Made by a program: the position numbers and the translations under genes. The notes beneath the pieces were generated by a model. The model was not told the DNA's origin and made no database searches. It saw only the letters and a list, made by a program, of their open reading frames with translations. From Omphiscola glabra (taxonomy: Eukaryota; Mollusca; Gastropoda; Lymnaeidae): 64,000 nt of DNA. Below, piece after piece: positions 11,547-23,300 of the stretch. Where the stretch lies: positions 24,925,010-24,989,009 of the forward strand of contig OZ024796.1 of assembly GCA_964017045.1 (NCBI GenBank), read 5' to 3'. The stretch's first letter is position 1. Every line of letters begins with the position of its first letter.

Positions 11547-13354
11547 CAACGAATAAAGTATAGTGTTTTCAATAACCCACGCGTTTGAGCGACCTGTTTT
11601 AATGATGTCTTCATTCGTTGACGGTGCGCGCTGCCCACCTGTGACCAAGGACAACCTCAGCCACACTACCAAGTTTAGCGTACGGCAATTCTAAGCGTGT
11701 GTACATCAGCCACTTTCCATGGATGTGTGGATGCACAGTTTAACAGCCCTCTTTCGGGGTCGGGCGGATGCCGACATGTATATATTTATTTATTTGAGGA
11801 TTTAAAAATAATAATATGCATTGGGGAGAAGAAAAAAGGGGGAGAGGGGGGGAGAGAAGATTCGCCACTGGGACCCTATCATTATTTTCAATTCATTTTA
11901 GGCCCTTATTTGTGCCAAATGTTTATTTTTCAACTATCTCCTCTGTTAGTTTAAGTTATTATCTCCCAGCTTTGTTTTTGTATCGCGCTTCGAGCCTTTG
12001 GGGATGAAGCGTGATTTTTCAAAATGAACTTTATTATTATTTTCTCATTTAAATCTCCGTTGGACATATTCCATTTCGATACAAACTTCCGCTGGCACTA
12101 ATTTCCGTTCGCACAACATTTCTTCCTTCAAATTGGTTCTGCGCTAAGTTTAGGGAACACGACGAAAATAGACGGAGGCAGGCGTGACGTCATTTAGATA
12201 CGTCATGTAGATACTTCCGTCAAGATTTTGTATGCATAGGTCGTCTGTTGCATAACATCACTGGCTAATTTTGGCATTCATCACACGGAAAGTGTTCAAG
12301 ACTCACAGTCTTTGCTCAGACGTCCAAACACAAGGTATGCACACAACAGACGGGAATAGGTGTACAAGGAAAGAAAAAAAATTGGCGGATCTGAGCATCT
12401 AAAAATCAGTCCGAAAGGCGTCGCCGTAAGAAGATACACATTACTTGCCTCATTTTATTTACCCACCATTACGTCATGGTGGGGGGAAAGGGTATGGGGG
12501 GGAGGGAGGAAACGCCCACACGGCATCATCTATGTTACGTCACACGTCCCAACCTTCAACCGTTACCCTTATTGAACCGATGAAACTATTTGGTAGAGGA
12601 ATTTTTTTTTTTTTTTTTAAAGCGTACTCAAAATAGTTTATATATTTGTTAAGACTAAAATGTTTTTCTTTGGCGTCTAGAAACGCGGTGCCCATTAAAT
12701 AAACCTTTGAAACAAACCACTTCGCCATTCACTTAGAAAAGTGAGGACAGAAAAAAAAATGGCATGTACACGGCAAAGCCGGGAATCTTGGAAGGAGAGA
12801 GGGGCTGGAGGAAATTTACAAAGAGTAGGACAAAATATAGATCTCCATGTAGACACGTAATTTTTATTTAATTTTTTTATTTTTTCTGACCGCTACAAGC
12901 TAAGAGTGAGGTGTGTGAATATGAGTTTAAAGACATGAATTTATTTCAACTCACTTGTTCGTGTTCGTATTTTAAAATCCTCCCTTGAAACATTTGAGCG
13001 CCGCCCCTGTCAAGAAGCTGGTGGTACTCCCGACTTTTGATTTTCTTTCTTTTCTGAGCTTGTAAATAACCGTTTCTTGCTTTCGTACAATAAAATATAG
13101 CACTAGCCGTTAAAACCAAGACTTTTGTCTGCCTAACAAGGCCCCATTTCCTTTTGGTGGAAGCATATTGTATAAATTCGTTTTAGATATTTGCTTTCAG
13201 AAGTCACTTGGACTTGCATTGTCAGATAAAAAACCCGACATGAGGAGGTAATCGTGCGCCATCAAGGGTTATCCCCTTGGGTACTTAATAAGAACTGTTA
13301 TCAAACTGGGTGGATGGTAAAAAAAAAAGGAGAGCGATGCGAATAATAAATTCA
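11547..13354. other. Unassigned, non-coding
   Basis: No gene is recognised. It contains a perfect TGACGTCA palindrome at 12185-12192, a G/A-rich tract around 11825-11855, a T-run near 12602-12618, and A-runs. Short open frames here have no family resemblance I can see. Confidence 0.5.
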
Positions 13355-13735
13355 CGGATAAACAGCTGTAGGAGAATGAGAGAAACGGCCATTAAAATAA
13401 ACAGCTGCAGGAGAATGAGAGAAACAGGCATTAAAATAAACAGCTGTAGGAGAATGAGAGAAACGGCCATTAAAATAAACAGCTGCAGGAGAATGAGAGA
13501 AACAGGCATTAAAATAAACAGCTGCAGGAGAATGAGAGAAATAGGCATTAAAATAAACAGCTGCAGGAGAATGAGAGAAATAGGTATTAAAATAAACAGC
13601 TGCAGGAGAATGAGAGAAATAGGTATTAAAATAAACAGCTGCAGGAGAATGAGAGAAATAGGTATTAAAATAAACAGCTGCAGGAGAATGAGAGAAACAG
13701 GCATTAAAATAAACAGCTGCAGGAGAATGAGGGAG
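13355..13735. repeat. Minisatellite, 39-bp unit x ~10
   Basis: Each unit carries the palindrome CAGCTG followed by CAGGAGAATGAGAGAAA and GGCATTAAAATAAA. The period of 13 codons keeps frames open on both strands (plus-strand repeat INSCRRMRETGIK). It is best read as a non-coding array. Confidence 0.95.
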
Positions 13736-13832
13736 ACAGTGAATACAGAATTAAAAGAATCTAATACCAAGGTTACCACGAAGATAAGCTGGAAAACAAT
13801 GCAGTCAATACAGAAACGACAGCATCCCATGC

Positions 13833-13965
13833 GTAACAAAGCTTTACTTGGTATACACCACATCCCCATGCATAACAAAGATTCACTTGGTGTACACCAC
13901 ATCGCCATACATAACAAAGGTTCACTTGGTGTACACCACATCGCCATACAACAAGAAAGATCTAG
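13833..13965. repeat. Second 39-bp tandem repeat x ~3.5
   Basis: The unit contains CATAACAAAGATTCACTTGG and TGTACACCACATC. It is unrelated in sequence to the 39-bp array 100 bp upstream but has the same period. Confidence 0.9.
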
Positions 13966-14439
13966 GTAGTGTACACCAGCACCCCCCCCCCCTTTTTTTT
14001 TCCTCCAACTCCCATAGCCGCATATTTCGAACCCATCGTACTACAATGACCTCTCACTCACACACACACACACGTCTTTGTTGTCATAATACGTATAGCA
14101 CCTAACGGTGTAGGCTACCAACCTGTGAATAGCCAGAGAGGTACATTTGTAGGTGCAGGAATAATTTTACAATGCTACCCCCCCCCCCCGCGCCCTTCCT
14201 CCGGGGGGCCTATAGCAGACCCATACAAAGTTACAGAATAAAAAAAAACACTAGAACTACAGTAGTAAAATATTCAGTGTTATTTACATTGTAGGGCTAC
14301 GATAGGATTTACATAATCTTTCTAAATTTACAAAAGCCATTTGGTGGAGTGAGACGTTGGCAATTTAAAGAAAAAATACGTGCCTGTTTGGGTGGGTAGA
14401 TCTTTGTGGCCGGTATGTGGTTGGGGGGAGGAAATGTGA
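13966..14439. other. Non-coding, C/T tract and CA repeat
   Basis: A C-run into a T-run at about 13982-14000, a short CA repeat near 14056-14070 and another C-run near 14178. Confidence 0.5.
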
Positions 14440-14565
14440 TTGTGGATTGGAAGGGGATTAGGGGTGGGAAGGGGGTCAGGGTGACGAGGCGATGACCATG
14501 GGAATGGGATTAGGGTGGGAAGGGGGTCGGGTGACGAGGCGATGACCATGGGAAGGTGGTTGGGG
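14440..14565. repeat. GA/GT-rich duplication, ~60 bp x 2
   Basis: The phrase GACGAGGCGATGACCATGGG appears twice, around 14483 and 14534. Confidence 0.75.
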
Positions 14566-14574
14566 TAGGGAGTA

Positions 14575-14830
14575 GTAGGTCATGGTGTGGAGGTGGTCAT
14601 GGTGTGGAGGTGGTCATGGTGTCAGGGTGGTCATGGTTTCGGGGTGGTCATGGTGTGGAGGTGGTCATGGTTTCGGGGTGCTCATGTTGTGGAGGTGGTC
14701 ATGGTTTCGGAGTGGTCATGGTGTGGAGGTGGTCATGGTTTCGGGGTGGTCATGGTGTGGAGGTGGTCATGGTGTGGAGGTGGTCATGGTGTGGAGGTGG
14801 TCATGTTGTGGAGGTGCCATGGTGTGGAGG
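14575..14830. repeat. Minisatellite, 17-bp unit x ~15
   Basis: Unit TCATGGTGTGGAGGTGG, with GTTTCGGGG variants. It is strongly G-rich on the plus strand. Three plus-strand open frames here are by-products. Confidence 0.95.
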
Positions 14831-15264
14831 ATGTTTAGGTGGGAAAGTGGTCAGGGTGAGGAGGTGGTCAGGATGGGAAGAGATCATTTTGGGAAGGTGG
14901 GGTGGTTGTGGTGAGGAGAAGGTCAAGGTCGGGAGGAGGTTAGGATTGGAAGATGTTTAGGGTTGAACGTTTTTGGCGTGGGAAGGGGGTTCAGGGGGAG
15001 GGGGGAGTGGAGAAGCAAAAACAATCACTGACATCGCAACAGCTCTATTCCACCCCCACCCCCACCAATACTAGGCTTGTATTGGGGTGAGGGCAAGAGT
15101 CGAGTGGGTGCTATGCTTTCTCATTTCCCTGGGGCCATGGTTATCTATATATTAAAAAACACCCGTGCTTGGATCTCGGGATCGAAACTCTAGTTGGGGA
15201 ACTCAGCGGGACTTAGTAATCAAATGCTAATCAAGAGCCACCGTCTGCTTGAAGAGAGCTGGAG

Positions 15265-15297
<33 letters not shown>

Positions 15298-15845
15298 GAA
15301 AAGAGTTGAAAGTGAGATAGACATAAGGAGAAAAAAAAAAAGAAAAGAAAAAAAAAAGAAGAAAAATGAGACGTTGAGAATAATTAAAGAAAATACCGCC
15401 GAAATTACCGGAACTGCAGGATCGGATATTTATTGCGGAAAATGTTTCGCCTATGTAGTTTATAGGTCAAGAGTCATGTACAACACCAGACACGCGATGA
15501 ACGTTTAAGGTTTTCTAAGTAAACTGTAACACAATGTCTCAGCAAGTCATTCAATTTAATGTAACACAATGTCTCAGCAAGTCATTCAATTGATAAAATA
15601 TTCTGATTCGTTTCATTCCGAATCCTGGAATTAAACTTAAACCGAGGAATCTGTGTCTTACAATGTGAGATGTTAAGGCTGTAATAGAAAATTAGGTTTT
15701 AAGCTAAGAAACTGGAAGAAAGAACACAAGGCAAGCATGAACAAGGTAACAAGGCTATATCCGCAAAGTTACTGCAGCTTAAAACTACCACAAAAAAAAT
15801 AAGACGAACAACGCTGTTTAATAATATTTTGAGGAACTCTAATTT
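14831..15845. other. Purine-rich non-coding region
   Basis: It holds a GA microsatellite (about 15269-15294), an A/G tract (15325-15368) and a 30-bp duplication containing GTAACACAATGTCTCAGCAA near 15525-15590. No gene is recognised. Confidence 0.6.
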
Positions 15846-16175
15846 TTGCCTAGAGCCCCAAGCCCGGGACACATAACCTAATCCAATTTTAACCCAGAGC
15901 TTTAGGCCCTGGACATATAACCTAATCTAAATTTCACATAGACCTCTAAGCCCTGGACATATAACCTAATCTAATTTTAACCCAGAGCTCTAAGCCGTGG
16001 ACATATAACCTAATCTAATTTTAACCCAGAGCTCTAAGCTCTCGACATATAACATAATCTAATGTTCACATAGAGATCTACGCCCTGGACATATAACCTA
16101 ATCTAATTTTCACCTAGAGATCTACGCCCTGGACATATAACCTAATCTAATTTTAACCCACAGCTCTAAGCCGTG
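15846..16175. repeat. Minisatellite, ~44-bp unit x ~7
   Basis: The unit contains GGACATATAACCTAATCTAA and CCCAGAGCTCTAAGCC. Divergence between units is moderate. Confidence 0.9.
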
Positions 16176-17419
16176 GATATTTCGTTAAATTGAGATGCAT
16201 TTGCTGGTGGCTGATTACACTAAGTTTGGCCAGGGAGCTGCGTATATGAAGCATTTAGAACTTGACATTCTTTTACATCACGACGATAACACGTCGTTGT
16301 CAATTATATACACAGCGAATTATCAATTGTTCTCACGTATGCCCGTAAACACTAGATGTGTGCCGTTGAGCACAATACGTACGTTTCAATTTGTGGCAAA
16401 GATAAAATACGGGAACGAAATAATATGCTCAAATAGAGCAGGCTAGTAGTGCAAGCAAGTGTTTTACAGTATTTCACTGAATAGATAATGTAACTTACCG
16501 TAACATGAATCACCATCAACACGACCGCTCCAAACAATTTAGGGGAAATAATAATTATTTTTGTTTTATTTTCTTAAAATCCATCAGACTCTAACTGAGA
16601 TGTCTCGTTTGGACTAGCACAGTCAATATGTTTAGCGTGCCAGCCCCCCTCCTACCTAAGATAGAGTCAGGCCTGAAATATAACGTCTGAGCCGTTGAGG
16701 AATTTCTGACGCACAAAAGGTTCGGTCAGCCCCGCATTACAGCGGCCCGCAGCAACCTGTGGTGGTGGCCGCAGTTGAATTGTTCAGTGCCGGGCCACTC
16801 GGACAAAGTGGTATGCCTGGGGACCCGGGGGGGGGGGGAGTGAGGGACACTGTCGTGATCCCGCGTTCCACTTGACGTCACGAGACATCGGGAGGAACCG
16901 TTGATGAAATGGTCTACCCCCGGGGGTCAGAGTTGGGGACTGTTACATGGAGAAATCTCAATGTTTGAGGGGCGGGCCCACAGTGAGGTACATTTAAGAG
17001 CCGTGACCAGAGTGAAGTAGATTTAAGAGCCGTGCTCAGTGTGGGGTAGACTGAAGTTTGGCGTTTGGTCCTCAGTAGGGTTTGGGGGTGGGTTCGACCC
17101 TCGTCTCCGGTATGTCGGTGGGGTGGAAATCGTAATATAAAGCCTTAGAAAACTGCAGAACGTCTCAATTGACTGACTTAAACAGACGATTGCTAGCCCC
17201 TGATAGAAATCCATAATTTTCAACTATATTTTCAACTATATTTTCAACGATATTGCAAAGTGCTATTAACAGCATGAGTTGAAAGCTACCGTCATAAATA
17301 ATACTAATTTTTAAACAATCTTTAATTTATAACAGTAAATGCCCCTAAAGTCACAAATGATTCCAAAACGGTTTTCGTATTTTTATTTACTTTTGGGAGA
17401 AAAAAACAACAACCGTATG
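16176..17419. other. Unassigned, partly GC-rich
   Basis: Includes a GC-rich stretch (about 16680-17110), a perfect TGACGTCA at 16873-16880, a G-run near 16829-16839, and a short repeat AAGAGCCGTG (16995 and 17026). GGTTCGACCC near 17092 resembles a pol III B box, but no tRNA or SINE body is evident. Confidence 0.4.
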
Positions 17420-17592
17420 CAGAGGTTCCCAAACGTTTTCGAGCCACTAAGCCCTTGCTCGCAACCCATGTTTTCCCGAGGCGTCCTGTGTCAAAATCAA
17501 GTGTTCTGCGCAATGTTGAATGTTCGATGAATTTCCTTGTCACTTCACGGGGCCCTGAGAGGGGCAGCTCACACACAGTTTGGTAACCCCTG
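17420..17592. mobile_element. hAT-type MITE
   Basis: Terminal inverted repeats CAGAGGTTCCCAAAC (left) and, read inward from the right, CAGGGGTTACCAAAC. The 8-bp flanks ACCGTATG and CCCTAATG agree at five of eight positions, a degraded duplication. The CAGRGG ends fit hAT elements. There is no transposase. Confidence 0.65.
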
Positions 17593-18124
17593 CCCTAATG
17601 CATTGCCCTCTGTAACAGGACCAGGTGGGCGAAGATGAAATTATGTTTTACAATTTGTAATCTTGTTTTAATTTTATTTTTTAATAGCTTTTGAATAAAT
17701 GGTTCTAGGTGCTTAAAAAATTAGGCTATAAGTTTTAAGATATGTAAAGCTTTTTAGCAAGTACACCGATTTCGGAACTTCTAGGATTATTAGTTTAGTA
17801 GTTATGGTTCCACAAAAATGGACGATTTGACAAAATGAAAAAAAGCCGATTTTGTGTCGATTTTTATCAAATTTTAAAACTTCATACTTTTTTTTTTAAA
17901 TTGAGCTATTGTAATAAACCAGGTATCAAAATTCTTGAATTAAAAAGTTATATCAAGTGAGTGTCCTTAAAATAGTCTAAATTTAAAAAAAAAATTTTGG
18001 TTTGGACTACCTATTACAAACGTAACTGTATAGAAAAGCACATCTTATCGATGTGATATACTTAAAGGATGAAAATACAAGAAAACACATTTGAAATTAG
18101 CCAAAATGGACAAAGGCTTTATAG
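17593..18124. other. AT-rich, non-coding
   Basis: T/A runs only; nothing recognised. Confidence 0.5.
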
Positions 18125-18370
18125 CTTGTTTATATGATATATGTTGTGTGTATGTTATAGGTTGTATACATATGTTATATCTTGTTTATATGATATATGT
18201 TGTTTACATGTTATAGTTTGTTTATATGTTATATCTTGTTTATATGTTATAGTTTGTTTACATGTGACAGCAATGAATGTGCCATTTCCTGACATTCTTG
18301 TCAAACTCATATCTTGTTTCTATGTTATATCTTGTTTATGTGTTATAGTTTTTCTATATGTTACATGAAT
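18125..18370. repeat. Irregular ~18-bp minisatellite
   Basis: TGTTATATCTTGTTTATA-like units, interrupted around 18272-18308 by unique sequence. Confidence 0.8.
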
Positions 18371-18517
18371 AAAATTTCATGAACTAATTAAGCGCCGACC
18401 TACTGCCTATGTTACTTTGGGCGGAGACAACAGAAACTCCAACGTCAAACCGTTTCCAACCCACGACAAATATTTCTGCAAATACTTAAAGACACAGGGC
18501 ACTTTTGTAACTGAAAC

Positions 18518-19075
18518 CTGGGTTGCGTAAGCGACCGCGTCCTCGAAGAAATTCGGGGGCGTCCACATGGGGTTTTGCCTCTTCGTGGCGTGGCAGACTA
18601 GTAAAAAACCCCGGCCAAACGCATGACTCCCAACGCAACAGGAGCTGCCACTAACATGATTACTAGTTGCTGTTAATGGGTATGAGGCTTGGGTGGCCCT
18701 CAAAACCCATGCCGATGATTTTAACTACGCGGCCGTGAGAAAGCCGCCCCTAGGCAACCGTTTTCGTCCCGCCACTACTAACGTCCCGACCGAAAGACTC
18801 CCTGGGCGGTGGGGGTTGGTAACGCAACACCAAACCACCGGAGTGGAAGCAAAGCCGTCCTGACCCACAGAGAGTTAACTGCGGACGCTTTAAACGCAGC
18901 GTCCTCGGTCGACCGGGCCTCCTCTAGGTCAAGGGGGAGGTTCCCGGCGCCCTCCCGCACGGGCTGGAGTCGGGTTAAGTCCTTCAGTGCTCTGGTTTGT
19001 GTGGGGGAGCGCCGGGGGGGGGGGGCATTAAGAGCTCACGCTCGACGGCCCACCGATTCCATCTCTTATGCGACA
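18518..19075 (+). mobile_element. Retroposed repeat family, copy 2 (longest)
   Basis: Bounded by a perfect 14-bp direct repeat, TTTGTAACTGAAAC, at 18504-18517 and 19076-19089. It shares its right 410 bp with copy 1 (16-426) at very high identity and the same 3' end, GCGACA, and carries about 150 bp more on the left. The near identity points to recent copying. No reverse transcriptase is encoded, so it is non-autonomous or a truncated 3' end of a larger element. I see no clear pol III A/B boxes and no A-rich tail. Confidence 0.85.
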
Positions 19076-19206
19076 TTTGTAACTGAAACACTGGTACATT
19101 ATCACAGCACCAAACAGCTTAGTAATACGTTTTCGGAGCGATTCCTTCTGATGAACAGCGAGATAGTTAACGTGGACATTCACACAACAAGTTGATTCCA
19201 GTTTTT

Positions 19207-19700
19207 TTTCCCCTCTGTAAGAGGATAAACTTTAATACAAACAATTATTTATCAACAAACCAGCCAAGCGTGTTTTTTTTTTTTTTTTTGGGGGGGGGGG
19301 GGAGGGGGTGAGGAGGGGGGAGAGGGCGGGGGGGGGGGATTTCTAAGAGTTCGACAAGAATGTCAGGAGAATGGCACATTCATTGCTGTGTTGGTTTCTT
19401 CGGGGAAGGTAGCGGTTTTTTTTTTTGTGTTTTTTTTGCGTGTGTTTTTAAAAAAAACAAAACAAATTTAGTTGACAGTTTTGTTGGGGGCTGTGACGTT
19501 AGGTGTTTGGAAGTGTGAAGAGATGTCTTTGTTGACGTGATAAGATTTCTGTGAGGTGGGCACGTTTACGCCATCTTTTAAGTAATAATAATAATAATTC
19601 GGAAACCCTGAAATTAACTCAAACAAAAACAAATCCAGATAGAAATGGACGTGCAAAGTTTATGACGGCTGAAGAATTGGCCGTGGGCTGTAACTGTGTG
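19207..19700. other. T-run/G-run junctions and flank
   Basis: A T-run passes directly into a G-run (about 19274-19302), followed by further G-rich bases to 19340. An AAT microsatellite lies near 19581-19597. Confidence 0.7.
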
Positions 19701-19707
19701 TAACATG

Positions 19708-20050
19708 TCAAGATGAAATGTCGAGATGAAATGTCGAGATGAAATATCGAGATGAAATGTCGAGATGAAATGTCGAGATGAAATGTCGAGATGAAATGTC
19801 GAGATGAAATGTCGAGATGAAATGTCGAGATGAAATGTCGAGATGAAATGTCGAGATGAAATGTCGAGATGAAATGTCGAGATGAAATGTCGAGATGAAA
19901 TGTCGAGATGAAATGTCGAGATGAAATGTCGAGATGAAATGTCAAGATGAAATGTCAAGATAAAATGGCAAGATGAAATGTCACGATGAAATGTCAAGAT
20001 GAAATGTCAAGATAAAATGTCAAGATAAAATGTTAAGATTAAATGTCAAG
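19708..20050. repeat. Minisatellite, 13-bp unit x ~26
   Basis: Unit AAATGTCGAGATG; the last units change to AAATGTCAAGATA. Overlapping minus-strand frames are by-products. Confidence 0.95.
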
Positions 20051-20235
20051 AACCTCGTTACTTTGCTGCATTCTTCCGAGCTGGTTGGACTGTTTAAAAC
20101 GGCGGGCAAGTCGCACCCTTCGTTCCACACACATAAATAAAGAGAATGCGGTTAAATGGCACATCTGCTAAATTTATGAAGGTATTATATTGAAGAGATA
20201 CCCCCCTCCCTCGGGTGTTGGGCATGTTCCTAGCA

Positions 20236-20858
20236 AGGACTTATCAGATATGGAAGTCTACAGAATATATCAGTCCAAGTCTTCTGTATCAGATATGGAA
20301 GTCTACAGAATAGTTCAGTCCAAGTCTTCTGTATCAGATATGGAAGTCTACAGAATAGTTCAGTCCAAGTCTTCTGTATCAGATATGGAAGTCTACAGAA
20401 TATTTCAGTCCAAGTCTTCTGTATCAGATATGGAAGTCTACAGAATATATCAGTCCACGTCTTCTGTATCAGATATGGAAGTCTACAGAATATTTCAGTC
20501 TAAGTCTTCTGTATCAGATATGGAAGTCTACAGAATATTTCAGTCTAAGTCTTCTGTATCAGATATGGAAGTCTACAGAATAGTTCAGTCCACGTCTTCT
20601 GTATCAGATATGGAAGTCTACAGAATATATCAGTCCACGTCTTCTGTATCAGATATGGAAGTCTACAGAATATATCAGTCCACGTCTTCTGTATCAGATA
20701 TGGAAGTCTACAGAATATATCAGTCCACGTCTTCTGTATCAGATATGGAAGTCTACAGAATATATCAGTCCACGTCTTCTGTATCAGATATGGAAGTCTA
20801 CAGAATATTTCAGTCTAAGTCTTCTGTATCAGATATGGAAGTCTACAGAATAGTTCAG
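20236..20858 (+). repeat. 45-bp tandem array x ~14 with an intact open frame
   Basis: The unit encodes SDMEVYRIYQSKSSV on the plus strand. The open frame runs from an ATG at 20190 to a stop ending at 21023 (277 codons), with unique ends of about 18 and 55 residues. Units vary at the eighth-ninth codons (IYQ, IVQ, IFQ) and at SKS/STS; one change is silent (tcc/tct). A short secreted or nuclear repeat protein is conceivable, but there is no signal peptide, and arrays of this kind are common in this window. I favour a minisatellite. Confidence 0.85.
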
Positions 20859-20935
20859 TTCAGCGACCTTCATTGTTTCCTACAGCGACCTTCATTGTTT
20901 CCTACAGCAACCTTCATTGTTTCATACAGCGACCT
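20859..20935. repeat. Short repeat, 22 bp x 3-4
   Basis: CAGCGACCTTCATTGTTTCC recurs directly after the 45-bp array. Confidence 0.85.
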
Positions 20936-22027
20936 TGACAGATTGGTAAGAAACATAGCTGGTCAGGTGGTGGATGGGTTATTGGCCTTTAGTTTGAGAA
21001 CATTTGAACAAAGAAATACATAAAAGTTGAAGGAAAAAAAAGTACCCCAAAATGTTGAACTAAATAACGGCGTATTAAAGTGTAACAAGATGTGAAGTGA
21101 GACTTCCAGTATTGTTATCGTTGTTAGGGGAGGGGGAGTGAAGGGTGTGGGGAGGGGGGTCGGCCGAGTCGTTTGTTATTGACCGAATTTAATCTGGCGA
21201 TAAAGATAACGTGAATGTAACTGTTATAAGGGATGACGTATTTTGAGACGCTTTGCCCGCCTTCCACGTGCATGACCTCTTTCAAGTCGGTCCCGTGTTG
21301 GGGCGGCTAGAAAAAATATCCCTTTGATGATACTTTTGTTTACTATCATCCGTCTCTGTGGAACATGATAGAACAATCTAGAAAATGTGGGAAACAGTAA
21401 GACTGTGTGTTCCATTTCCAGAATGATCATCTGAAACTGACTATAAAAAGGGCTGACCGATAGAGAGAGAGAGATTTTCCTTTCCTTGATTACGAGGCAT
21501 GCTATGTGTCATTATACTTTGTTGTGTGTAGAGATTTTTATTTCCTCGTACAATTTTGTGCTCATTGTATTTTGATATACAGTACCGGTACCAGCAAATC
21601 TGTAAGTTTATAATTTTAATTATATTTCTCTTGCTGTTATTATTTAATTGAAGTTCACAAATTAAAAAGTTATTAATTGTAATTAGCTCTGGCCTTGATT
21701 GTCGTTTTATTTGGTATTATTTTTAAACGTTGGTATCGTCCTTTATTATGGACTGTTTCTAGAACGAGCCATAGTCTAAAATTAAGAGATTAAATTCTCC
21801 ATCTATAACGGTCCGTAATAGTAACATTTATTTAATGAGAACTATGCTAAACATTTTGATAGGAACGCCTAGTTAATAAAACTTGAGCACACAAAAAGTT
21901 GTATCTTATATTTGACCATCGAAATCAGTCGCAAGGTATTTAAAGGAACAAATAGAACACAATATGAAAATTTAAAAACGAAAAAAAAAAAAAAGCACTT
22001 GTCTAAATAAAAAAAAAGAAATTCTCT
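20936..22027. other. Unassigned, AT-rich
   Basis: Contains GA repeats near 21462-21472 and A-runs near 21980-22018. No gene is seen. Confidence 0.5.
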
Positions 22028-22700
22028 ACAGGTCTCCGAAATTATGGTGTAATCTCTTTTGGACAGGTCTCCGAGATTATGGTGTAATCTCTTTTTGGAC
22101 AGGTCTCCGAGAGACTATGGTGTAATCTCTTTTTGGACAGGTCTCCGAGAGTCGATGGTGTAATCTCTTTTGGACAGGTCTCCGAGAGACGATGGTGTAA
22201 TCTCTTTTGGACAGGTCTCCGAGAGTCGATGGTGTAAGCTCTATTAGGACAGGTCTCCGAGAGTCGATGGTGTAATCTCTTTTGGACAGGTCTCCGAGAG
22301 TCGATGGTGTAATCTCTTTTGGACAGGTCTCCGAGAGTCGATGGTGTAATCTCTTTTGGACAGGTCTCCGAGAGACGATGGTGTAATCTCTTTTGGACAA
22401 GTCTCCGAGAGTCGATGGTGTAATGTCTTTTGGACAGGTCTCCGAGAGACGATGGTGTAATCACTTTTGGACAGGTCTCCGAGAGTCGATGGTGTAATCT
22501 CTTTTGGACAGGTCTCCGAGAGACGATGGTGTAATCTCTTTTGGACAGGTCTCCGAGAGTCGATGGTGTAATCTCTTTTGGACAGGTCTCCGAGAGACGA
22601 TGGTGTAATCTCTTTTGGACAGGTCTCCGAGAGTCGATGGTGTAATCTCTTTTGGACAGGTCTCCGAGAGACGATGGTGTAATCTCTTTTGGACAGGTCT
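22028..22700. repeat. Minisatellite, 37-bp unit x ~18
   Basis: The unit contains GGACAGGTCTCCGAGAG, TCGATGGTGTAAT and CTCTTTT. Two variants alternate (GAGTCGATGG and GAGACGATGG) in a partly regular pattern, suggesting a two-unit higher-order repeat. The period is not a multiple of three, so all three minus frames read through the same peptides. Confidence 0.95.
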
Positions 22701-22745
22701 CTGGTGAAGAAACAACGAAGCCGCTTAGCGAAACGTTTTATGAGG
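22701..22745 (+). other. Hammerhead-like / Penelope-tail-like motif
   Basis: CGAAGCCGCTTAGCGAAACG fits a short stem followed by the GAAAC box of hammerhead ribozymes; the preceding CUGANGA box is degraded (ACAACGA). It is similar in layout to 27262-27294 and 48489-48520. Confidence 0.25.
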
Positions 22746-22766
22746 AGTCGATTTTTTCCCACGCAG

Positions 22767-22860
22767 CTGATGCGTTTTTGAACGCGCTATACTATTATAG
22801 TAAAACAATAATAATGCGTTCAAAAAGAAATTTGACGCGAAATTCGCTCGTGTGAACTGA
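22767..22860. mobile_element. Truncated Harbinger-like MITE (right end)
   Basis: The right terminus, AATTCGCTCGTGTGAACTGA, matches the TIR of 7113-7285. Inside is a small inverted repeat, GTTTTTGAACGC with GCGTTCAAAAAG. No left TIR is found. Confidence 0.55.
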
Positions 22861-23075
22861 AAAATAGATTCGACCAAATTTACGTTCGATCAAATTTCCG
22901 TCGATCAAATTTCCGTTCGATCAAATTTCCGTCGATCAAATTTCCTTCGATCAATTTTCCGTTCTATAAAATTTCCGTCGATCAAATTTCAGTCGATCAA
23001 ATTACCGTCGATTAAATTTCCGTTCGATCAATTTTCCGCCGACGAAACGTCTTTCGAACAAATTTCCGGACACGG
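22861..23075. repeat. Minisatellite apparently born from a MITE end, ~15-17 bp
   Basis: About a dozen units of CGATCAAATTTCCGTT directly abut the truncated MITE end. CGATCAAATTT is part of that family's TIR, so the array probably arose by expansion of TIR sequence. Confidence 0.75.
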
Positions 23076-23152
23076 TTCAAATTTACCTACAAACCATGAA
23101 CGACAAGCCGTACATGCCAACATCCGTCAAAGATTTTTTTCCCTCTATTACA

Positions 23153-23300
23153 CACTGCCCGGCTGAGGTCTTGGATCAGGCACAATGCCCGGCTGAGGTC
23201 TTGGACCAGGCACAATGCCCGGCTGAGGTCTTGGACCAGGCACACTGCCCGGCTGAGGTCTTGGACCAGGCACATTGCCCGGCTGAGGTCTTGGACTAGG
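23153..23300. repeat. Minisatellite, 30-bp unit x 5
   Basis: The unit contains GGCTGAGGTCTTGGACCAGG and CACAATGCCC. Confidence 0.95.

Noticed and set aside
13285..13969. 220-codon hydrophobic minus frame that looks like a membrane protein
   Set aside because: It is a translation of the 39-bp array; the plus strand is equally open.
17085..17110. tRNA gene or SINE promoter (GGTTCGACCC)
   Set aside because: There is no cloverleaf and no well-spaced A box; B-box-like 10-mers occur by chance.
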